Shown here: in pieces, positions 34,042 to 44,540 of the stretch
Position numbering within the stretch: position 1 is the stretch's first letter
How the letters are laid out: every line of letters begins with the position of its first letter
Source: Dulcicalothrix desertica PCC 7102
Lineage (GTDB): Bacteria > Cyanobacteriota > Cyanobacteriia > Cyanobacteriales > Nostocaceae
DNA: 64,000 nt
Direction of reading: 5' to 3'
Assembly (NCBI RefSeq): GCF_003991905.1
Contig: NZ_RSCL01000001.1
Span: forward strand, 310,001-374,000
Notes under the pieces: model-generated
Database searches by the model: none
What the model was told of the DNA's origin: nothing
The model's input: the letters and a program-made list of their open reading frames with translations, nothing else
Made by a program: the position numbers and the translations under genes

Positions 34042-34563
34042 TTAACGATGTACAACTACAGGTGTACCAATCGATGCCCAACTATATAATGCTCTGGCAA
34101 GTCTTGGTCGTAAATTTACACAACCGCGACTAACTGGAGTGCCAAAGCTATTATGCCAATAGGCGCCGTGAATACCATAGCTTCCGTCGTAGTACATGAC
34201 GCTAGGAACATTCTTCCTGTCATAGTCTTCACCACGCATTCTCGCTTTGCGGTGTTTACTTTGGATATTAAAAACACCTGTTAATGTTGGGTCTTTTCTT
34301 CTTCCAGTAGAAACCCGCATCGAATAAATAGGACTTCTACCTCGCCAAGCCACTAATTTTTGTTCAGATAAATCTACCTGAATCCAACGACGCTCTGACT
34401 GTTTGAGTCTTTGAATCGATTGACGAATTCTAGAACCCTTTGATTGCGCTAAAGCTTCTGTAGAACTTGCACCCAGAGAACCGAGAGTTATTGCTGCACC
34501 AACAAATATTGCTGTTAGGGGACGCACCCAATTGTTAGGAATCCAATTTTTCATGATTTGCAT
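34042..34563 (-). CDS. L,D-transpeptidase (YkuD domain), exported
   Basis: 173 residues. The signal peptide contains PLTAIFVGAAITLGSLGAS and probably ends at EALA-Q. The YkuD domain spans ~55-173: RRWIQVDLSEQKLVAWRG, SMRVSTGRRKDPTLTGVFNI, and the active site HGAYWHNSFG followed by SRGCVNL, with the nucleophile Cys and an Arg where many family members have His in S-H-G-C. Such enzymes cross-link peptidoglycan stem peptides or attach proteins to the wall in the periplasm. A second in-frame ATG lies at 34554. It is transcribed as a single gene between hisA and the aldolase. Confidence 0.9.
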   Translation of the reverse strand: MQIMKNWIPNNWVRPLTAIFVGAAITLGSLGASSTEALAQSKGSRIRQSIQRLKQSERRWIQVDLSEQKLVAWRGRSPIYSMRVSTGRRKDPTLTGVFNIQSKHRKARMRGEDYDRKNVPSVMYYDGSYGIHGAYWHNSFGTPVSRGCVNLRPRLARALYSWASIGTPVVVHR

Positions 34564-34665
34564 TCAGTTAATGATTTTTCAGCAAATATCGGCATATTGC
34601 CGTGGTGTGTGAGGTAGCTCTAATTACATAGTATTATTCGTTCGTTTCATTTTTAACACATCAAA

Positions 34666-35301
34666 TTACCCAACATCTAGGGTTTGGAGAAGTTTTTTCG
34701 CATTTTGAGTGATGAGTTCCCAATTTTGCGCTTCTATCAATGCTTTTGGAAATAGTTCTCCACTTAACCCTACTGCAACGGCGCCTGCTTTAAAGAACTG
34801 TAATGCATTGTCTATAGTGACACCTCCCGTAGGAATGAGGGGGATATGTCCGAGAGGCCCTTGTAAACTTTTTATATAATCGGCGCCACCGAGTGATTGA
34901 ACAGGAAATACTTTAACCGTTGCAGCGCCGACTTTCCAAGCTGTAACAATTTCTGTAGGAGTTAAGGCACCGGGAATAACTGGTATATTTTGAGCCATAC
35001 CAGCACGAATTAGTTCAGGGTCAACGTGTGGTGTAAAAATGTATTGCGCTCCACAATCAATCGCCAATTCCAAATCTTGTAAATTAAGTACTGTTCCTGT
35101 ACCAATAATACAGTCTGGCAATTCACAACGCAGCTTGGTAATTAAATCTGCACTTGAATCACTATTCCAAGTAATTTCAATTAAACGCATTCCTGATGCT
35201 GCAACCGCAAGCGCCATTTGCCGTCCCATCTCAAGTTTAGGCGCCCTAATTACAGCAAATGCACGATTTTTACGTAATATCGATAACCAATTATCAACCA
35301 T
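34666..35301 (-). CDS. eda: 2-dehydro-3-deoxy-phosphogluconate (KDPG) / 4-hydroxy-2-oxoglutarate aldolase
   Basis: 211 residues from the ATG at 35301. The class I aldolase barrel shows Glu in MRLIEITWNS, GTGTVLN, QYIFTPHVDPELI, the Schiff-base Lys in ATVKVFPVQSLGG, and the phosphate-binding loop LIPTGGVTIDNA. The enzyme splits KDPG into pyruvate and glyceraldehyde-3-phosphate, the last step of the Entner-Doudoroff route, active in many cyanobacteria. It is divergent from the WD40 gene. Confidence 0.92.
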   Translation of the reverse strand: MVDNWLSILRKNRAFAVIRAPKLEMGRQMALAVAASGMRLIEITWNSDSSADLITKLRCELPDCIIGTGTVLNLQDLELAIDCGAQYIFTPHVDPELIRAGMAQNIPVIPGALTPTEIVTAWKVGAATVKVFPVQSLGGADYIKSLQGPLGHIPLIPTGGVTIDNALQFFKAGAVAVGLSGELFPKALIEAQNWELITQNAKKLLQTLDVG

Positions 35302-35414
35302 CAATTCTTGACTATTAAATAAACTTATTAATTCAATTTACATTAATTTTATTTTTCTCTCTACAAATGTATTCTAATTAAATACACGTAAAAACAGTTT
35401 ATATTTGTGCTTGC

Positions 35415-36497
35415 ATGATAGCAAAAAAAATACTTGACAAAACAGCCATTGGTATGGTTTCACTTCTGGCGATAACTTGTAGCTTGGCGCCAACGATATC
35501 AAAAGCCCAAAAAATTACACCCCCAACAACATCAAAAATCGCTCTAAGCAATTCATACAGCTTACGAGTACATATATGGGATGTCTCAGATTTAGCGTTC
35601 ACAAAAGATGGAAAAACTTTAGTCAGTGGTAGCTTAGACGAAACGATTCAAGTATGGGATTTATCGAAGCGTAAGCTAATACGGTCGTTACCCGGTAATA
35701 AAGATGGTGTAAATGCCGTAGCTTTAACGCCTGACGGACTAACTTTAGCAAATGCGGGTGGTTCAGCGAAACCCAATACTGATACTTCTATTCGCATCAC
35801 GAACTTAAAAACAGGTAAACTGATTCGCACTTTAACAGGTCATACACAAGGTATCACTTCTTTAAGTATAAGCCCTGATGGGCAAACTCTCGTTAGTGGA
35901 AGTTATGACAAAACCATCAAACTGTGGAATTTAAACACAGGCCAACTAATTAATACGTTAAAGGGACATGGCGCCTGGGTGCGAGCAATTGCAATTAGTC
36001 CAGACGGTAACACCCTAGTAAGTGGAGGTGGTTCGCTTTCAGAGAATACCGATACATCTATTAAACTATGGGATTTACGCACCGGAAAACTAATTCGCAG
36101 TATTACAGCAAATACTAATGCCGTTAGTTTTGTAAATTTTACACCTGATGGACAAACTATAGTTAGTGGTGATGAAACCGCCATCAAAACATGGAACGTC
36201 TCAAACGGTGAGTTAATAAATACTATAAAAGCACCATCAGCCGAAGGAATCAAAGCAATTGCCATTAGTCCCGATGGTACAACCGTAGCTACAACTTCTT
36301 TAGATGCATCAGTACGATTATGGAATCTAGCTTCAGGAAAACTTGTAAAAACTGTTGTCCCTGCTGCCAATAATCAAAACTTAGACCGTATATACCCCAG
36401 CAGCGTTCGCTTTAGCCCAGACGGTAAAACCATCGCCATTGGACATGGTGGAGGCGCCTATAACTCCCAATTCCAAATAAACCTACAACCAATATAG
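35415..36497 (+). CDS. Exported WD40-repeat protein
   Basis: 360 residues. The N-terminus MIAKKILDKTAIGMVSLLAI followed by a Thr/Ser/Pro stretch looks like a signal peptide or anchor, with possible cleavage near SKA-QK. Six to seven WD repeats fill the rest: KTLVSGSLDETIQVWDLS, DTSIRITNLKTGKLIRTLTG, QTLVSGSYDKTIKLWNLNTG, DTSIKLWDLRTGKLIRSI, ETAIKTWNVSNGELINTI and DASVRLWNLASGKLVKTV, forming a beta-propeller protein-binding platform. The last blade (FSPDGKTIAIGHGGGAYNSQ) is degenerate and may close on the N-terminus. Partner unknown. Confidence 0.85.
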   Translation: MIAKKILDKTAIGMVSLLAITCSLAPTISKAQKITPPTTSKIALSNSYSLRVHIWDVSDLAFTKDGKTLVSGSLDETIQVWDLSKRKLIRSLPGNKDGVNAVALTPDGLTLANAGGSAKPNTDTSIRITNLKTGKLIRTLTGHTQGITSLSISPDGQTLVSGSYDKTIKLWNLNTGQLINTLKGHGAWVRAIAISPDGNTLVSGGGSLSENTDTSIKLWDLRTGKLIRSITANTNAVSFVNFTPDGQTIVSGDETAIKTWNVSNGELINTIKAPSAEGIKAIAISPDGTTVATTSLDASVRLWNLASGKLVKTVVPAANNQNLDRIYPSSVRFSPDGKTIAIGHGGGAYNSQFQINLQPI

Positions 36498-36528
36498 CTA
36501 TTCCTCTTTTCTTCTCCTATCTTGTCTT

Positions 36529-36558
36529 GTGGAGCGGGCATCCCTGCCCGCCCATCCC
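36529..36558. repeat. Dispersed hairpin GTGGAGCGGGCATCCCTGCC
   Basis: Contains GCGGGCATCCCTGCCCGC, an inverted repeat; a near-identical copy with the same flanks occurs at 62966-62997. Both follow the stop codon of a plus-strand gene, suggesting use as a terminator. Confidence 0.75.
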
Positions 36559-36658
36559 AAAAGATACTACCTTCAATTCAGTCGCGAGCAAGATGCAATG
36601 GCATAAATAAAAATTTAAGCTCATAACAACAAACATTAAAAATATTGTAGTTAAAAAT

Positions 36659-37489
36659 ATGCCTCTCCATAAACTTGAAAGCTTCGACCCAACTTATAAA
36701 GAAACATTTGGTGGTGATGACGTTAAAGGCTTAGAACTATATACCGAAGGCGGTACTCACATTGGTTCAGTTGATGATGCATTAGTTGATGACGAAGGAA
36801 AGTTTCGCTATTTAGTTATCAATACAATGCATGGCTCAACAAATAAAACTATTTTATTACCAATTGGACTATCTCGAATTGCCTATAACGAATCGCGCGT
36901 CTATGTCGATGGGCTGAGTAAAGAACAAGTCGAACATCTACCAGAATATAAAGACAGCATGGTAGTTGATTACGACTATGAAGAAGGAGTACGACAAGCG
37001 TATCGTCCAACCACGCAGAATACAACATACAACCGTGACACTTACAATTATCAACAAGACTCTAACTTGTACGATTTGGACGCACGCGACAATCAGACAT
37101 TCAAATTATACGAAGAACGATTAATTGCCAATAAAAATCGTGTCAAAGCTGGAGAAGTCACTCTTGGCAAACATATCGAAACAGAAACCGCAACAGTTAC
37201 AGTCCCGCTAGAAAAAGAGCGAGTAGTAATTGAAAGAGTTTCAACACCATCTAGCGAAGCAGTTGTAGATTCTACAATAATAAACTTCCAAGAAGGAGAA
37301 ATCGCGCGGATTGAAGTTTACGAAGAAACACCAGAAATTCGTAAAGAAGCATATGTACGCGAAGAAGTGCGAATCAAAAAAATAGTTGAGCAAGAAAACT
37401 TTGAAGCCAAAGAAACAATTCGTCGCGAAGAATTAGACATCGATACTCAAGGCGATTTAAATATCAACGACAAAAAGACCAATATGTAG
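36659..37489 (+). CDS. PRC-barrel and DUF2382 (YsnF/AvaK type) stress-related protein
   Basis: 276 residues. An N-terminal PRC-barrel at ~15-80 (DDVKGLELYTEGGTHIGSVD, RYLVINTMHGSTNKTILLPI) is followed by a Tyr/Asp/Asn-rich linker (~100-145) and a DUF2382 domain (LYEERLIANKNRVKAGEVTL, ETATVTVPLEKERVVIERVS). The tail has further Arg/Glu-rich repeats (YVREEVRIKKIVEQENFEA). The family includes AvaK of Anabaena, accumulated in akinetes, and the general stress protein YsnF of Bacillus; the biochemical role is unknown. Start ATG 36659. Confidence 0.88.
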   Translation: MPLHKLESFDPTYKETFGGDDVKGLELYTEGGTHIGSVDDALVDDEGKFRYLVINTMHGSTNKTILLPIGLSRIAYNESRVYVDGLSKEQVEHLPEYKDSMVVDYDYEEGVRQAYRPTTQNTTYNRDTYNYQQDSNLYDLDARDNQTFKLYEERLIANKNRVKAGEVTLGKHIETETATVTVPLEKERVVIERVSTPSSEAVVDSTIINFQEGEIARIEVYEETPEIRKEAYVREEVRIKKIVEQENFEAKETIRREELDIDTQGDLNINDKKTNM

Positions 37490-37560
37490 TAATTTTTCAG
37501 AGGCGCCTCAAATGGACGCGCATAACGGGGGCATTTTTATAAACTGCCCCTATTGTATTT

Positions 37561-38694
37561 TCACAACCGCGCCAAAAAGTCATTTAGTTTATCTTTGTAA
37601 ATTATCTCTCCGAATATATATTCTGAATACTGAACTTTGTATACATCCTCACGTATCTCGCAAAAATCAATTATTTTTCCATTTCTTTTCGCTTGCGATA
37701 ACTTTCTCACCTCAATTGGTGTAATTGAAACTACCCGGTGCCTTTCTACAGGTGTTAATGTTTCCCAAGCCTGTAGCTTAAACTCTTCATAATCTTTTAA
37801 CGCTACGCTAACTTCTTGCCAAGAGGGCGCCGTTTGTAATACTTCAATCAATTTTTCAACACCTTGTTTATCTGAATCATTAGAAACTGCTGGTGCCAAA
37901 GCTTCTTCCACAACATTTTCTATATCATAATCTTTTTCATCGACTTCAAAAGTCCAGGCACCTTCAACTTCATATTCTTCCTCGCTCCAATCAATAGGCG
38001 CCGCATCTTGTTGTACGTCACTAGCCCAAATAAGGCGCCCGTCAATATAAGCTTGTCGAAGTTCGACACTATCACCAACTACATACTGAAAGGTTCTACT
38101 TTCAGACTTTGCCATCTGTTCTATCATCACACCAGTTTTTTCGTCATAAATCATTATTTGGCATACACGTCCGCCATCAGCAGCATAATGCCAGACACTA
38201 GGTTGAGGTTGAGGTTGAGGTTGAGGTTGAGATTGAGATTGAGATTGAGATTGAGATTGAAGTTTGCGAGTTTGTGACTGGCGTGTTGATGCAATTAAAT
38301 CACGCACACCATCTTGGGTAATCGCAGTAAGTGTATGAAATTGATCTATTACACATTGGTATCTTTTTAGGTTTCCAGCTAGCAGAAAAATAGTTCTTGG
38401 TTCGATTTGCGCGAGTTCATGCGGCTCATACGCAGCAAACGCACAGGCAATTTTTAAATAAATTTTTTCCTCTCCTAACCAACCTAATACGCTTAAAATT
38501 TTCTTAAATTCTTTTCTGGTAAGAATTGCTTTCTGGTTTGCTAGCCAAAATGCGTAGTAAATTATACGTGCTGTTGCTCCAAAAATGGTGCCAATATTAT
38601 TCGCCGCTTCAATCGCACTGTTTACGTGTGCGTGCCAAAAAGCTAAATCATCGAGTTCAATACCGGTGTTTAAACTGTTCATTTGTGTAATCAT
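37561..38694 (-). CDS. Hypothetical protein with (SQ)n(PQ)n linker, divergent from an HTH gene
   Basis: 377 residues from the ATG at 38694 (MITQMNSLNTG); the frame extends upstream without family-like sequence. The N-terminal ~130 residues form a helical domain (DDLAFWHAHVNSAIEAANNI, KAILTRKEFKKILSVLGWLG). A low-complexity Ser-Gln/Pro-Gln linker (38201-38260) follows, then a beta-rich region (WHYAADGGRVCQIMIYDEKT, RTFQYVVGDSVELRQAYIDG). An acidic segment precedes a C-terminal helical domain (SWQEVSVALKDYEEFKLQAW, LTPVERHRVVSITPIEVR). I do not recognise it. The divergent XRE-type regulator suggests an accessory or plasmid/phage-derived module. Confidence 0.7.
   Translation of the reverse strand: MITQMNSLNTGIELDDLAFWHAHVNSAIEAANNIGTIFGATARIIYYAFWLANQKAILTRKEFKKILSVLGWLGEEKIYLKIACAFAAYEPHELAQIEPRTIFLLAGNLKRYQCVIDQFHTLTAITQDGVRDLIASTRQSQTRKLQSQSQSQSQSQPQPQPQPQPSVWHYAADGGRVCQIMIYDEKTGVMIEQMAKSESRTFQYVVGDSVELRQAYIDGRLIWASDVQQDAAPIDWSEEEYEVEGAWTFEVDEKDYDIENVVEEALAPAVSNDSDKQGVEKLIEVLQTAPSWQEVSVALKDYEEFKLQAWETLTPVERHRVVSITPIEVRKLSQAKRNGKIIDFCEIREDVYKVQYSEYIFGEIIYKDKLNDFLARL
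38201..38260. repeat. GGTTGA/GATTGA hexamer repeat coding for an SQ/PQ linker
   Basis: Ten tandem hexamers; the first block is GGTTGA, the second GATTGA. On the minus strand they encode Ser-Gln then Pro-Gln dipeptides. Likely length-variable by slippage. Confidence 0.9.
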
Positions 38695-38899
38695 AGTAGT
38701 CTCATTTTTTTGTGGGCGGCCGCAAAATTCTTTTTGGAATCGCGCGGTCGTTTTTATTTGCCCAATTATTATTATACAATTAAAGTATTTATTTATCAAC
38801 TAATTAGTTACATTTATTTATATGATATATTTATAAATAAGCGTACAGTTTTGATATTTTTTAATAGAACGTAAGTACTAAATAGATGTGGAGTTTGTT

Positions 38900-39241
38900 A
38901 TGAGCAGTGGTTCGATTCGTTGGAAACTAAATGAAATCATGGCGCGGCACCGAATTAAAGGTAAGGACCTTGCCGAATATTTGGGAATTACTCCAAATTC
39001 TGTATCGTTGTTGAAAAAAGCAACGCTGCTACCAGAAATTAGTGGTGAGCGCTGGGTGCAACTTTGTGCAGGCATTAATGAGTTATCGCAAATTAATGAG
39101 CGAATAACTCCGTTTGATATGGTTGAGTATGTAGAAAACCAAAGTTCAAATACGGGAGCGAACATTAGTTCTAAAAACTCAAGCACTGAAGCGAAGGCGC
39201 CTGATAAATCTTCCCAAAAGAGAAAAACTAATGCAGCGTAA
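38900..39241 (+). CDS. XRE-family helix-turn-helix regulator
   Basis: 113 residues from the ATG at 38900, preceded by GGAG at 38890-38893 (7-nt spacing); the upstream GTG at 38888 overlaps that site and is less likely. Residues ~7-65 form a Cro/CI-type HTH (IRWKLNEIMARHRIKGKDLA, EYLGITPNSVSLLKKAT). The C-terminal ~45 residues are disordered and basic at the end (SQKRKTNAA). It is divergent from the unknown gene at 37561-38694 with a 205-bp gap, so it probably controls that gene and itself. Confidence 0.82.
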   Translation: MSSGSIRWKLNEIMARHRIKGKDLAEYLGITPNSVSLLKKATLLPEISGERWVQLCAGINELSQINERITPFDMVEYVENQSSNTGANISSKNSSTEAKAPDKSSQKRKTNAA

Positions 39242-39719
39242 TTAGAAATACTCTTCTGGGGTGGGCATCCAAACAAACACCTCCCCTAAACAGGCAAGGA
39301 TGCCTGTTCCACAAGAAAATTGTAGTGCTGGCTACAAAAAGCCTATATTTAACAAATGGTAATTATAGAAACGAATACTTGTTTACTTAAGTAAATATAC
39401 TGCGACAAGGATTTAAATTATTAAAAGTATCTTAATATAGCTTAATGTCTAACAAAAGCGGCATGATGACTTGTATAAAAGAAAAGTGAACAAGTTTTCT
39501 CGCCTTGTTTTGTGATATTGCTACTGACACAGCTTAAAATCGATACGAACAAGGAACTTTGAGATTACAAATAACGAACTTGCAGTTGCGTATTGTATCT
39601 CCAAAGAGTAAGACTGACTTCTACCTTACTGCATATCTTCTGTTTTATTGGGTGATTATGTAGTAGTTTAGAGGCAATTATTGTGATTAGAACGTGTCAT
39701 CATTAATGGGAGCTACACA
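39242..39719. other. Gene-free stretch
   Basis: Contains the dispersed word CAGGCAAGGATGCCTGTTCC (hairpin, 39290-39311) just after the HTH gene. The remainder is AT-rich, without a supported gene; it must hold the promoter of the CURT1/CAAD gene. Confidence 0.45.
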
Positions 39720-40151
39720 ATGCAAGAACCGGAAATCATGGAAACTCAATCTCCAGAAACTAAGATGCAAGAATTAAATAACCAAACGGGAACGATTACC
39801 AAAATCCAGCCCTCACCGTCACAGGACGAATGGCTTAAGTATGGAGAGCAGGTTTCTAGCTTTCTAGCAACCCTTCCTGAATATGCTGGAACAATTTTTA
39901 ACAAATATAAACAGCCTTTAACCGTCTTAGGCTTGATTGTTGCTGCCATTGTGACTTTAAAGGTAGTGCTTGCTGTATTAGATGCATTAAATGATATTCC
40001 TTTAGTGGCGCCCACTTTTGAGCTAATTGGAATTGGCTACTCAGCTTGGTTTGTCTACCGTTATTTACTCAAAGCTTCGAGTCGTCAAGAGTTAACTTCT
40101 GAAATCACAACCATTAAAAAGCAAGTTGTTGGTAAAGAAGTTGTCAACTAG
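39720..40151 (+). CDS. CAAD/CURT1-type thylakoid membrane protein
   Basis: 143 residues. A disordered acidic N-terminus is followed by an amphipathic helix (WLKYGEQVSSFLATLPEYAG), two membrane helices (TVLGLIVAAIVTLKVVLAVL and FELIGIGYSAWFVYRYLL) separated by the motif NDIPLVAPTFELIG, and a C-terminal amphipathic helix (SRQELTSEITTIKKQVVG). This is the CAAD domain, shared by cyanobacterial CurT/plant CURT1, which bends thylakoid membranes, and found as an appendage on some cyanobacterial aminoacyl-tRNA synthetases. Here it stands alone, so a CURT1-like role is the better guess. ATG at 39720. Confidence 0.88.
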   Translation: MQEPEIMETQSPETKMQELNNQTGTITKIQPSPSQDEWLKYGEQVSSFLATLPEYAGTIFNKYKQPLTVLGLIVAAIVTLKVVLAVLDALNDIPLVAPTFELIGIGYSAWFVYRYLLKASSRQELTSEITTIKKQVVGKEVVN

Positions 40152-40160
40152 GTAGTCATG

Positions 40161-40241
40161 GTAAGGTGGGCAGTGAACCAGTTGGCGCGTCTCGGTTTCC
40201 GTGCGCGTCAAACTGGTGAACCCGGAGGGTGCCCACCCTAC
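40161..40241. terminator. Large imperfect hairpin between convergent genes
   Basis: GTAAGGTGGGCA (40161-40172) pairs with TGCCCACCCTAC (40230-40241) with one mismatch. Inner words (GAACCAGTTGGCGCG / CGCGTCAAACTGG) also pair. It fills the space between the CURT1/CAAD and SLH genes, whose ends face each other. Confidence 0.65.
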
Positions 40242-40243
40242 AT

Positions 40244-41290
40244 TTATTTGACTTGAACGATATTTTCTGACTTAATTGCTGGTAATCTACCTTCTCGTAC
40301 TAATGCTTGATGAATCATTGCTGCGACTTCTGCGCGCGTTGCTTCTCGGTTTGGTGCAAAAGCATTTCGGTCGGGGTAGTTTACTACCAGTCCTTCTGTG
40401 GTTGCTGTTGCGACTCTATCAATGGCGTATTTAGGAATGTCCTTGGCATCAGAGTAGATACTGACTACTTTATCTGGCGCCGCAGATGTTTTAAGGTTTA
40501 AACCGCTAACGAGTGCAACCAATACCTGAACGCGAGGAATTTTTTGTTCAGGTTTAAAGGTTTTATCAGGATATCCTTTCAAAAAACCTGTGGCGATGGC
40601 ATCATTTATTGCACCAGTTGCCCAGTAATTTCCCGGAACGTCGGTAAACGCGAGCTTTGTTTGTCCAATGTCTTTATTAAAAGCGCGTTCTACAATAGCA
40701 GCAAATTCAGCGCGTGTAATTGGTTGGTCTGGACGGAATGAATAGTCTTTAAATCCCTCAATAATTTTACGTGACGACAATACATCAATAAAGCGTCTAG
40801 CCCAAAAGTTATCGGGTACATCTGTAAATGCTCTTGGTGGTGGAGTTACAGGTAAACTCGTTACTGGAGTTGTAATTTGAGGCACCGGGTTAATGTTGGG
40901 TACTGGTACTACTACACCAGGTATTATAGGAGGCGCGACTCCAACGTTGGGTTCAAGATTTTGCTCGTTATTTACTGGAGGCCAAATATTTGAATCGGAA
41001 TTTGAATCTGGGTTGGTGCCAACTGGTGGAATGACAGGTAGTGTTACTTTGCCGTCTGAATTTTGTAATCCAGGTATTACATTATTAGAGGCGCCTGGTG
41101 AAACTTGTACACCTGGAGTTGGTTGGGTTGGAAGTAATGACCCCAAATTCCAACCTGTGTCTCGACGCGAAAATGCCCAGAATAAAATGGCGCCTATAGT
41201 TGTAAATGCAACTATTATTCCAATAAACTCATCAAAGTCAAGGGGACTTCGTTGAGGCGACCTAGGACCACTAGGAGGTAAATTTGTCAT
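40244..41290 (-). CDS. SLH-domain protein with membrane anchor and Pro-rich linker
   Basis: 348 residues. One membrane helix near the N-terminus (FIGIIVAFTTIGAILFWAFS) is followed by a ~100-residue Pro/Asn/Val-rich linker (PVIPPVGTNPDSNSDSN, PGVVVPVPNINPVPQITTP). Three S-layer homology repeats follow: FTDVPDNFWARRFIDVLSSR with FRPDQPITRAEFAA, FTDVPGNYWATGAINDAIAT with GYPDKTFKPEQKIPRVQ, and SDAKDIPKYAIDRVATATTE with NREATRAEVAAMI. The likely role is a link between the inner membrane and the peptidoglycan or its secondary polymer. Confidence 0.88.
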   Translation of the reverse strand: MTNLPPSGPRSPQRSPLDFDEFIGIIVAFTTIGAILFWAFSRRDTGWNLGSLLPTQPTPGVQVSPGASNNVIPGLQNSDGKVTLPVIPPVGTNPDSNSDSNIWPPVNNEQNLEPNVGVAPPIIPGVVVPVPNINPVPQITTPVTSLPVTPPPRAFTDVPDNFWARRFIDVLSSRKIIEGFKDYSFRPDQPITRAEFAAIVERAFNKDIGQTKLAFTDVPGNYWATGAINDAIATGFLKGYPDKTFKPEQKIPRVQVLVALVSGLNLKTSAAPDKVVSIYSDAKDIPKYAIDRVATATTEGLVVNYPDRNAFAPNREATRAEVAAMIHQALVREGRLPAIKSENIVQVK

Positions 41291-41485
41291 ATTACCAAAA
41301 AAGGTGCTTAGTGTTGGGTACTGTGTATAAATATCTGTATGTAACTAGGAAATAGTTACACGAACATAGCCACTAAGTAAAGAATTGCTGCTACAGAGCG
41401 ATTATTAATTACAGCGTACTAGGTTGCTGGGCAAATGTAACAATCGGGGAATTATTTTTAATGTAAGAAAGCACTTCAGTGCTTA

Positions 41486-42781
41486 TTACAATACGCGCAG
41501 GCTGCTGGGGATGCTATCTATTGCCTCGAATGTACGTATTTCTTCTAGCGCTTGTTTGAAGTCTCCTTCTTTGACGTCGTGGGTTACGACTACTATTTCG
41601 GCTAGTTTATCTTGAAATCCTGTTTGTACTATAGATTCTAAGCTAACTCCGTGTTTTCCGAAGCTGGTTCCGAGTTTGCCTATTACTCCTGGTTGGTCTA
41701 AAGTTAAGAATCTTGTATAAAATCTTGCTGTTAGTTCGCTTTGAGGAGCTATTTGACAATAATCTTGATGCGAACAACCTAAAAGTGGGTCTAATGGCGC
41801 CGAAATTTGTCCTGTTTGTAACCGCGCGACTAAATTTAGAATATCTGATGATACTGCGCTAGCTGTGGCGCCTGCACCTGCACCGGGACCGAAAAACATT
41901 ACTTGTCCTAAAGGTTCTCCTTCTACAAGTATTGCGTTATATACACCGTTGATATTAGCAAGCGGGTGAGTTTTGGGGACGAGTGTGGGGTGAACACGAA
42001 CGGATAGTGTACAGTCTGTAGGAGACACTTTTTTGGCGATAGCGAGTAATTTAATTACAAACCCTAAATTGTTTGCGTAAGTAATATCTGTTTTACTAAT
42101 TTGTCGAATACCTTCACAGCTTACTTCTTCGCGGTTGATGCGTCCACCGAAAGCTAATGATGCCAATATAGAAATTTTATCAGCAGCATCCCATCCATCA
42201 ACGTCGGCAGTAGGGTCTGCTTCGGCATAACCTAATTTTTGAGCATCTGCTAAAACTGCGTCAAAGCTGCTGCCTTCGGTTTGCATCCGCGTCAATATAT
42301 AGTTAGTGGTACCGTTGACAATACCTGTAACTGTATGAATTCGGTTAACACTCAAAGATTGTTTCAACGGTTGTATAACTGGAATACCACCACCAACCGC
42401 AGCTTCGAGCATGACGTATACACCTTGACGGTTTGCCAAAGTAAAAATTTCGGCACCGAATCTTGATATTACAGCTTTGTTTGCTGTGACTACGTGCTTA
42501 CCGTTTTGAATTGCTTTTAATATTAACTCGCGCGCAGGCTCTAATCCACCAATTAATTCAACGACAATATCTACTTCTGGGTCATTGACAATTGATTCCA
42601 AATCTGTAGTTATTACTGATTTAGCTAACGTGACATCACGAGGTTTATCGAGGGACTTTACACCAACTCGATGAATTTCAACTAACTGTAACAGCGAATG
42701 GCGCCCGACATTATCTTGAAGTAGTTGTACAGTTCCAGTTCCAACTGTACCTAATCCTAATATTCCTAATTTTATACCCAC
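41486..42781 (-). CDS. hom: Homoserine dehydrogenase with ACT domain
   Basis: 431 residues. An N-terminal NAD(P)-binding fold (GILGLGTVGTGTVQLL) is followed by VVELIGGLEPARELILKAIQ, NGKHVVTANKAVIS, the catalytic block GGGIPVIQPLKQSL with GIVNGTTNYILTRM, and GYAEADPTADVDGWDAADKI. The C-terminal ~80 residues are an ACT domain (YTRFLTLDQPGVIGKLGTSF, GVSLESIVQTGF), the usual site of threonine feedback. It converts aspartate semialdehyde to homoserine in threonine/methionine synthesis. Monocistronic here. Confidence 0.96.
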   Translation of the reverse strand: MGIKLGILGLGTVGTGTVQLLQDNVGRHSLLQLVEIHRVGVKSLDKPRDVTLAKSVITTDLESIVNDPEVDIVVELIGGLEPARELILKAIQNGKHVVTANKAVISRFGAEIFTLANRQGVYVMLEAAVGGGIPVIQPLKQSLSVNRIHTVTGIVNGTTNYILTRMQTEGSSFDAVLADAQKLGYAEADPTADVDGWDAADKISILASLAFGGRINREEVSCEGIRQISKTDITYANNLGFVIKLLAIAKKVSPTDCTLSVRVHPTLVPKTHPLANINGVYNAILVEGEPLGQVMFFGPGAGAGATASAVSSDILNLVARLQTGQISAPLDPLLGCSHQDYCQIAPQSELTARFYTRFLTLDQPGVIGKLGTSFGKHGVSLESIVQTGFQDKLAEIVVVTHDVKEGDFKQALEEIRTFEAIDSIPSSLRVL

Positions 42782-42809
42782 AAATAAAACACCCCAAAAT
42801 AAAGTGATG

Positions 42810-43014
42810 AGTAATGAGTGCTGAGTGCTGAGTTTTTGATAAAGTCAACAATCAGAAGTCAGAAAAAAGAACTCGATAATTTTTATCAACAATAAAAAAT
42901 ATTATAGGGTGGCATACGACCACGATACCAGTAGAGACGCGATTAATCGCGTCTCTACACAATTAATCACGTCTCTACAAGCGCACTCAGCACTCAAAAC
43001 TCAGCACTTTTTAC
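42810..43014. repeat. Cluster of dispersed repeats between petH and hom
   Basis: Holds GTGCTGA heptamers (42815-42832), a perfect 28-bp palindrome of the GTAGAGACG family (42931-42958), half of another copy (42964-42979) and TCAGCAC heptamers (42985-43012). The two heptamer groups are inverted to each other. They lie between the petH stop and the hom start. Confidence 0.85.
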
Positions 43015-43017
43015 TAA

Positions 43018-44280
<1,263 letters not shown>

Positions 44281-44540
44281 TTACCACTCCGATTTTTACT
44301 TAACATACGTTTCAAACCCTCTCTACGGTCAATGTGGCTAACTAACCAGCACTACCGTTGTAAAATCGGCATCTCCGTAACAATGCCTTGCGTCGGAACA
44401 CTCGCCATAGACATGCAGGTACTGAAAAAACACACCTGTGTACCTTCTAAAGTAAAGGATAAGTCTATTGGAGAATGTTAATAATGAGTCAATTTAATCT
44501 TTTCTTCCGATACTTTTTCGTTAACAATTCCCAACACATG

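Noticed and set aside
35903-36370. 155-residue minus-strand open frame inside the WD40 gene
   Set aside because: Antisense to repetitive WD40 codons, with no start signal and no recognised family.
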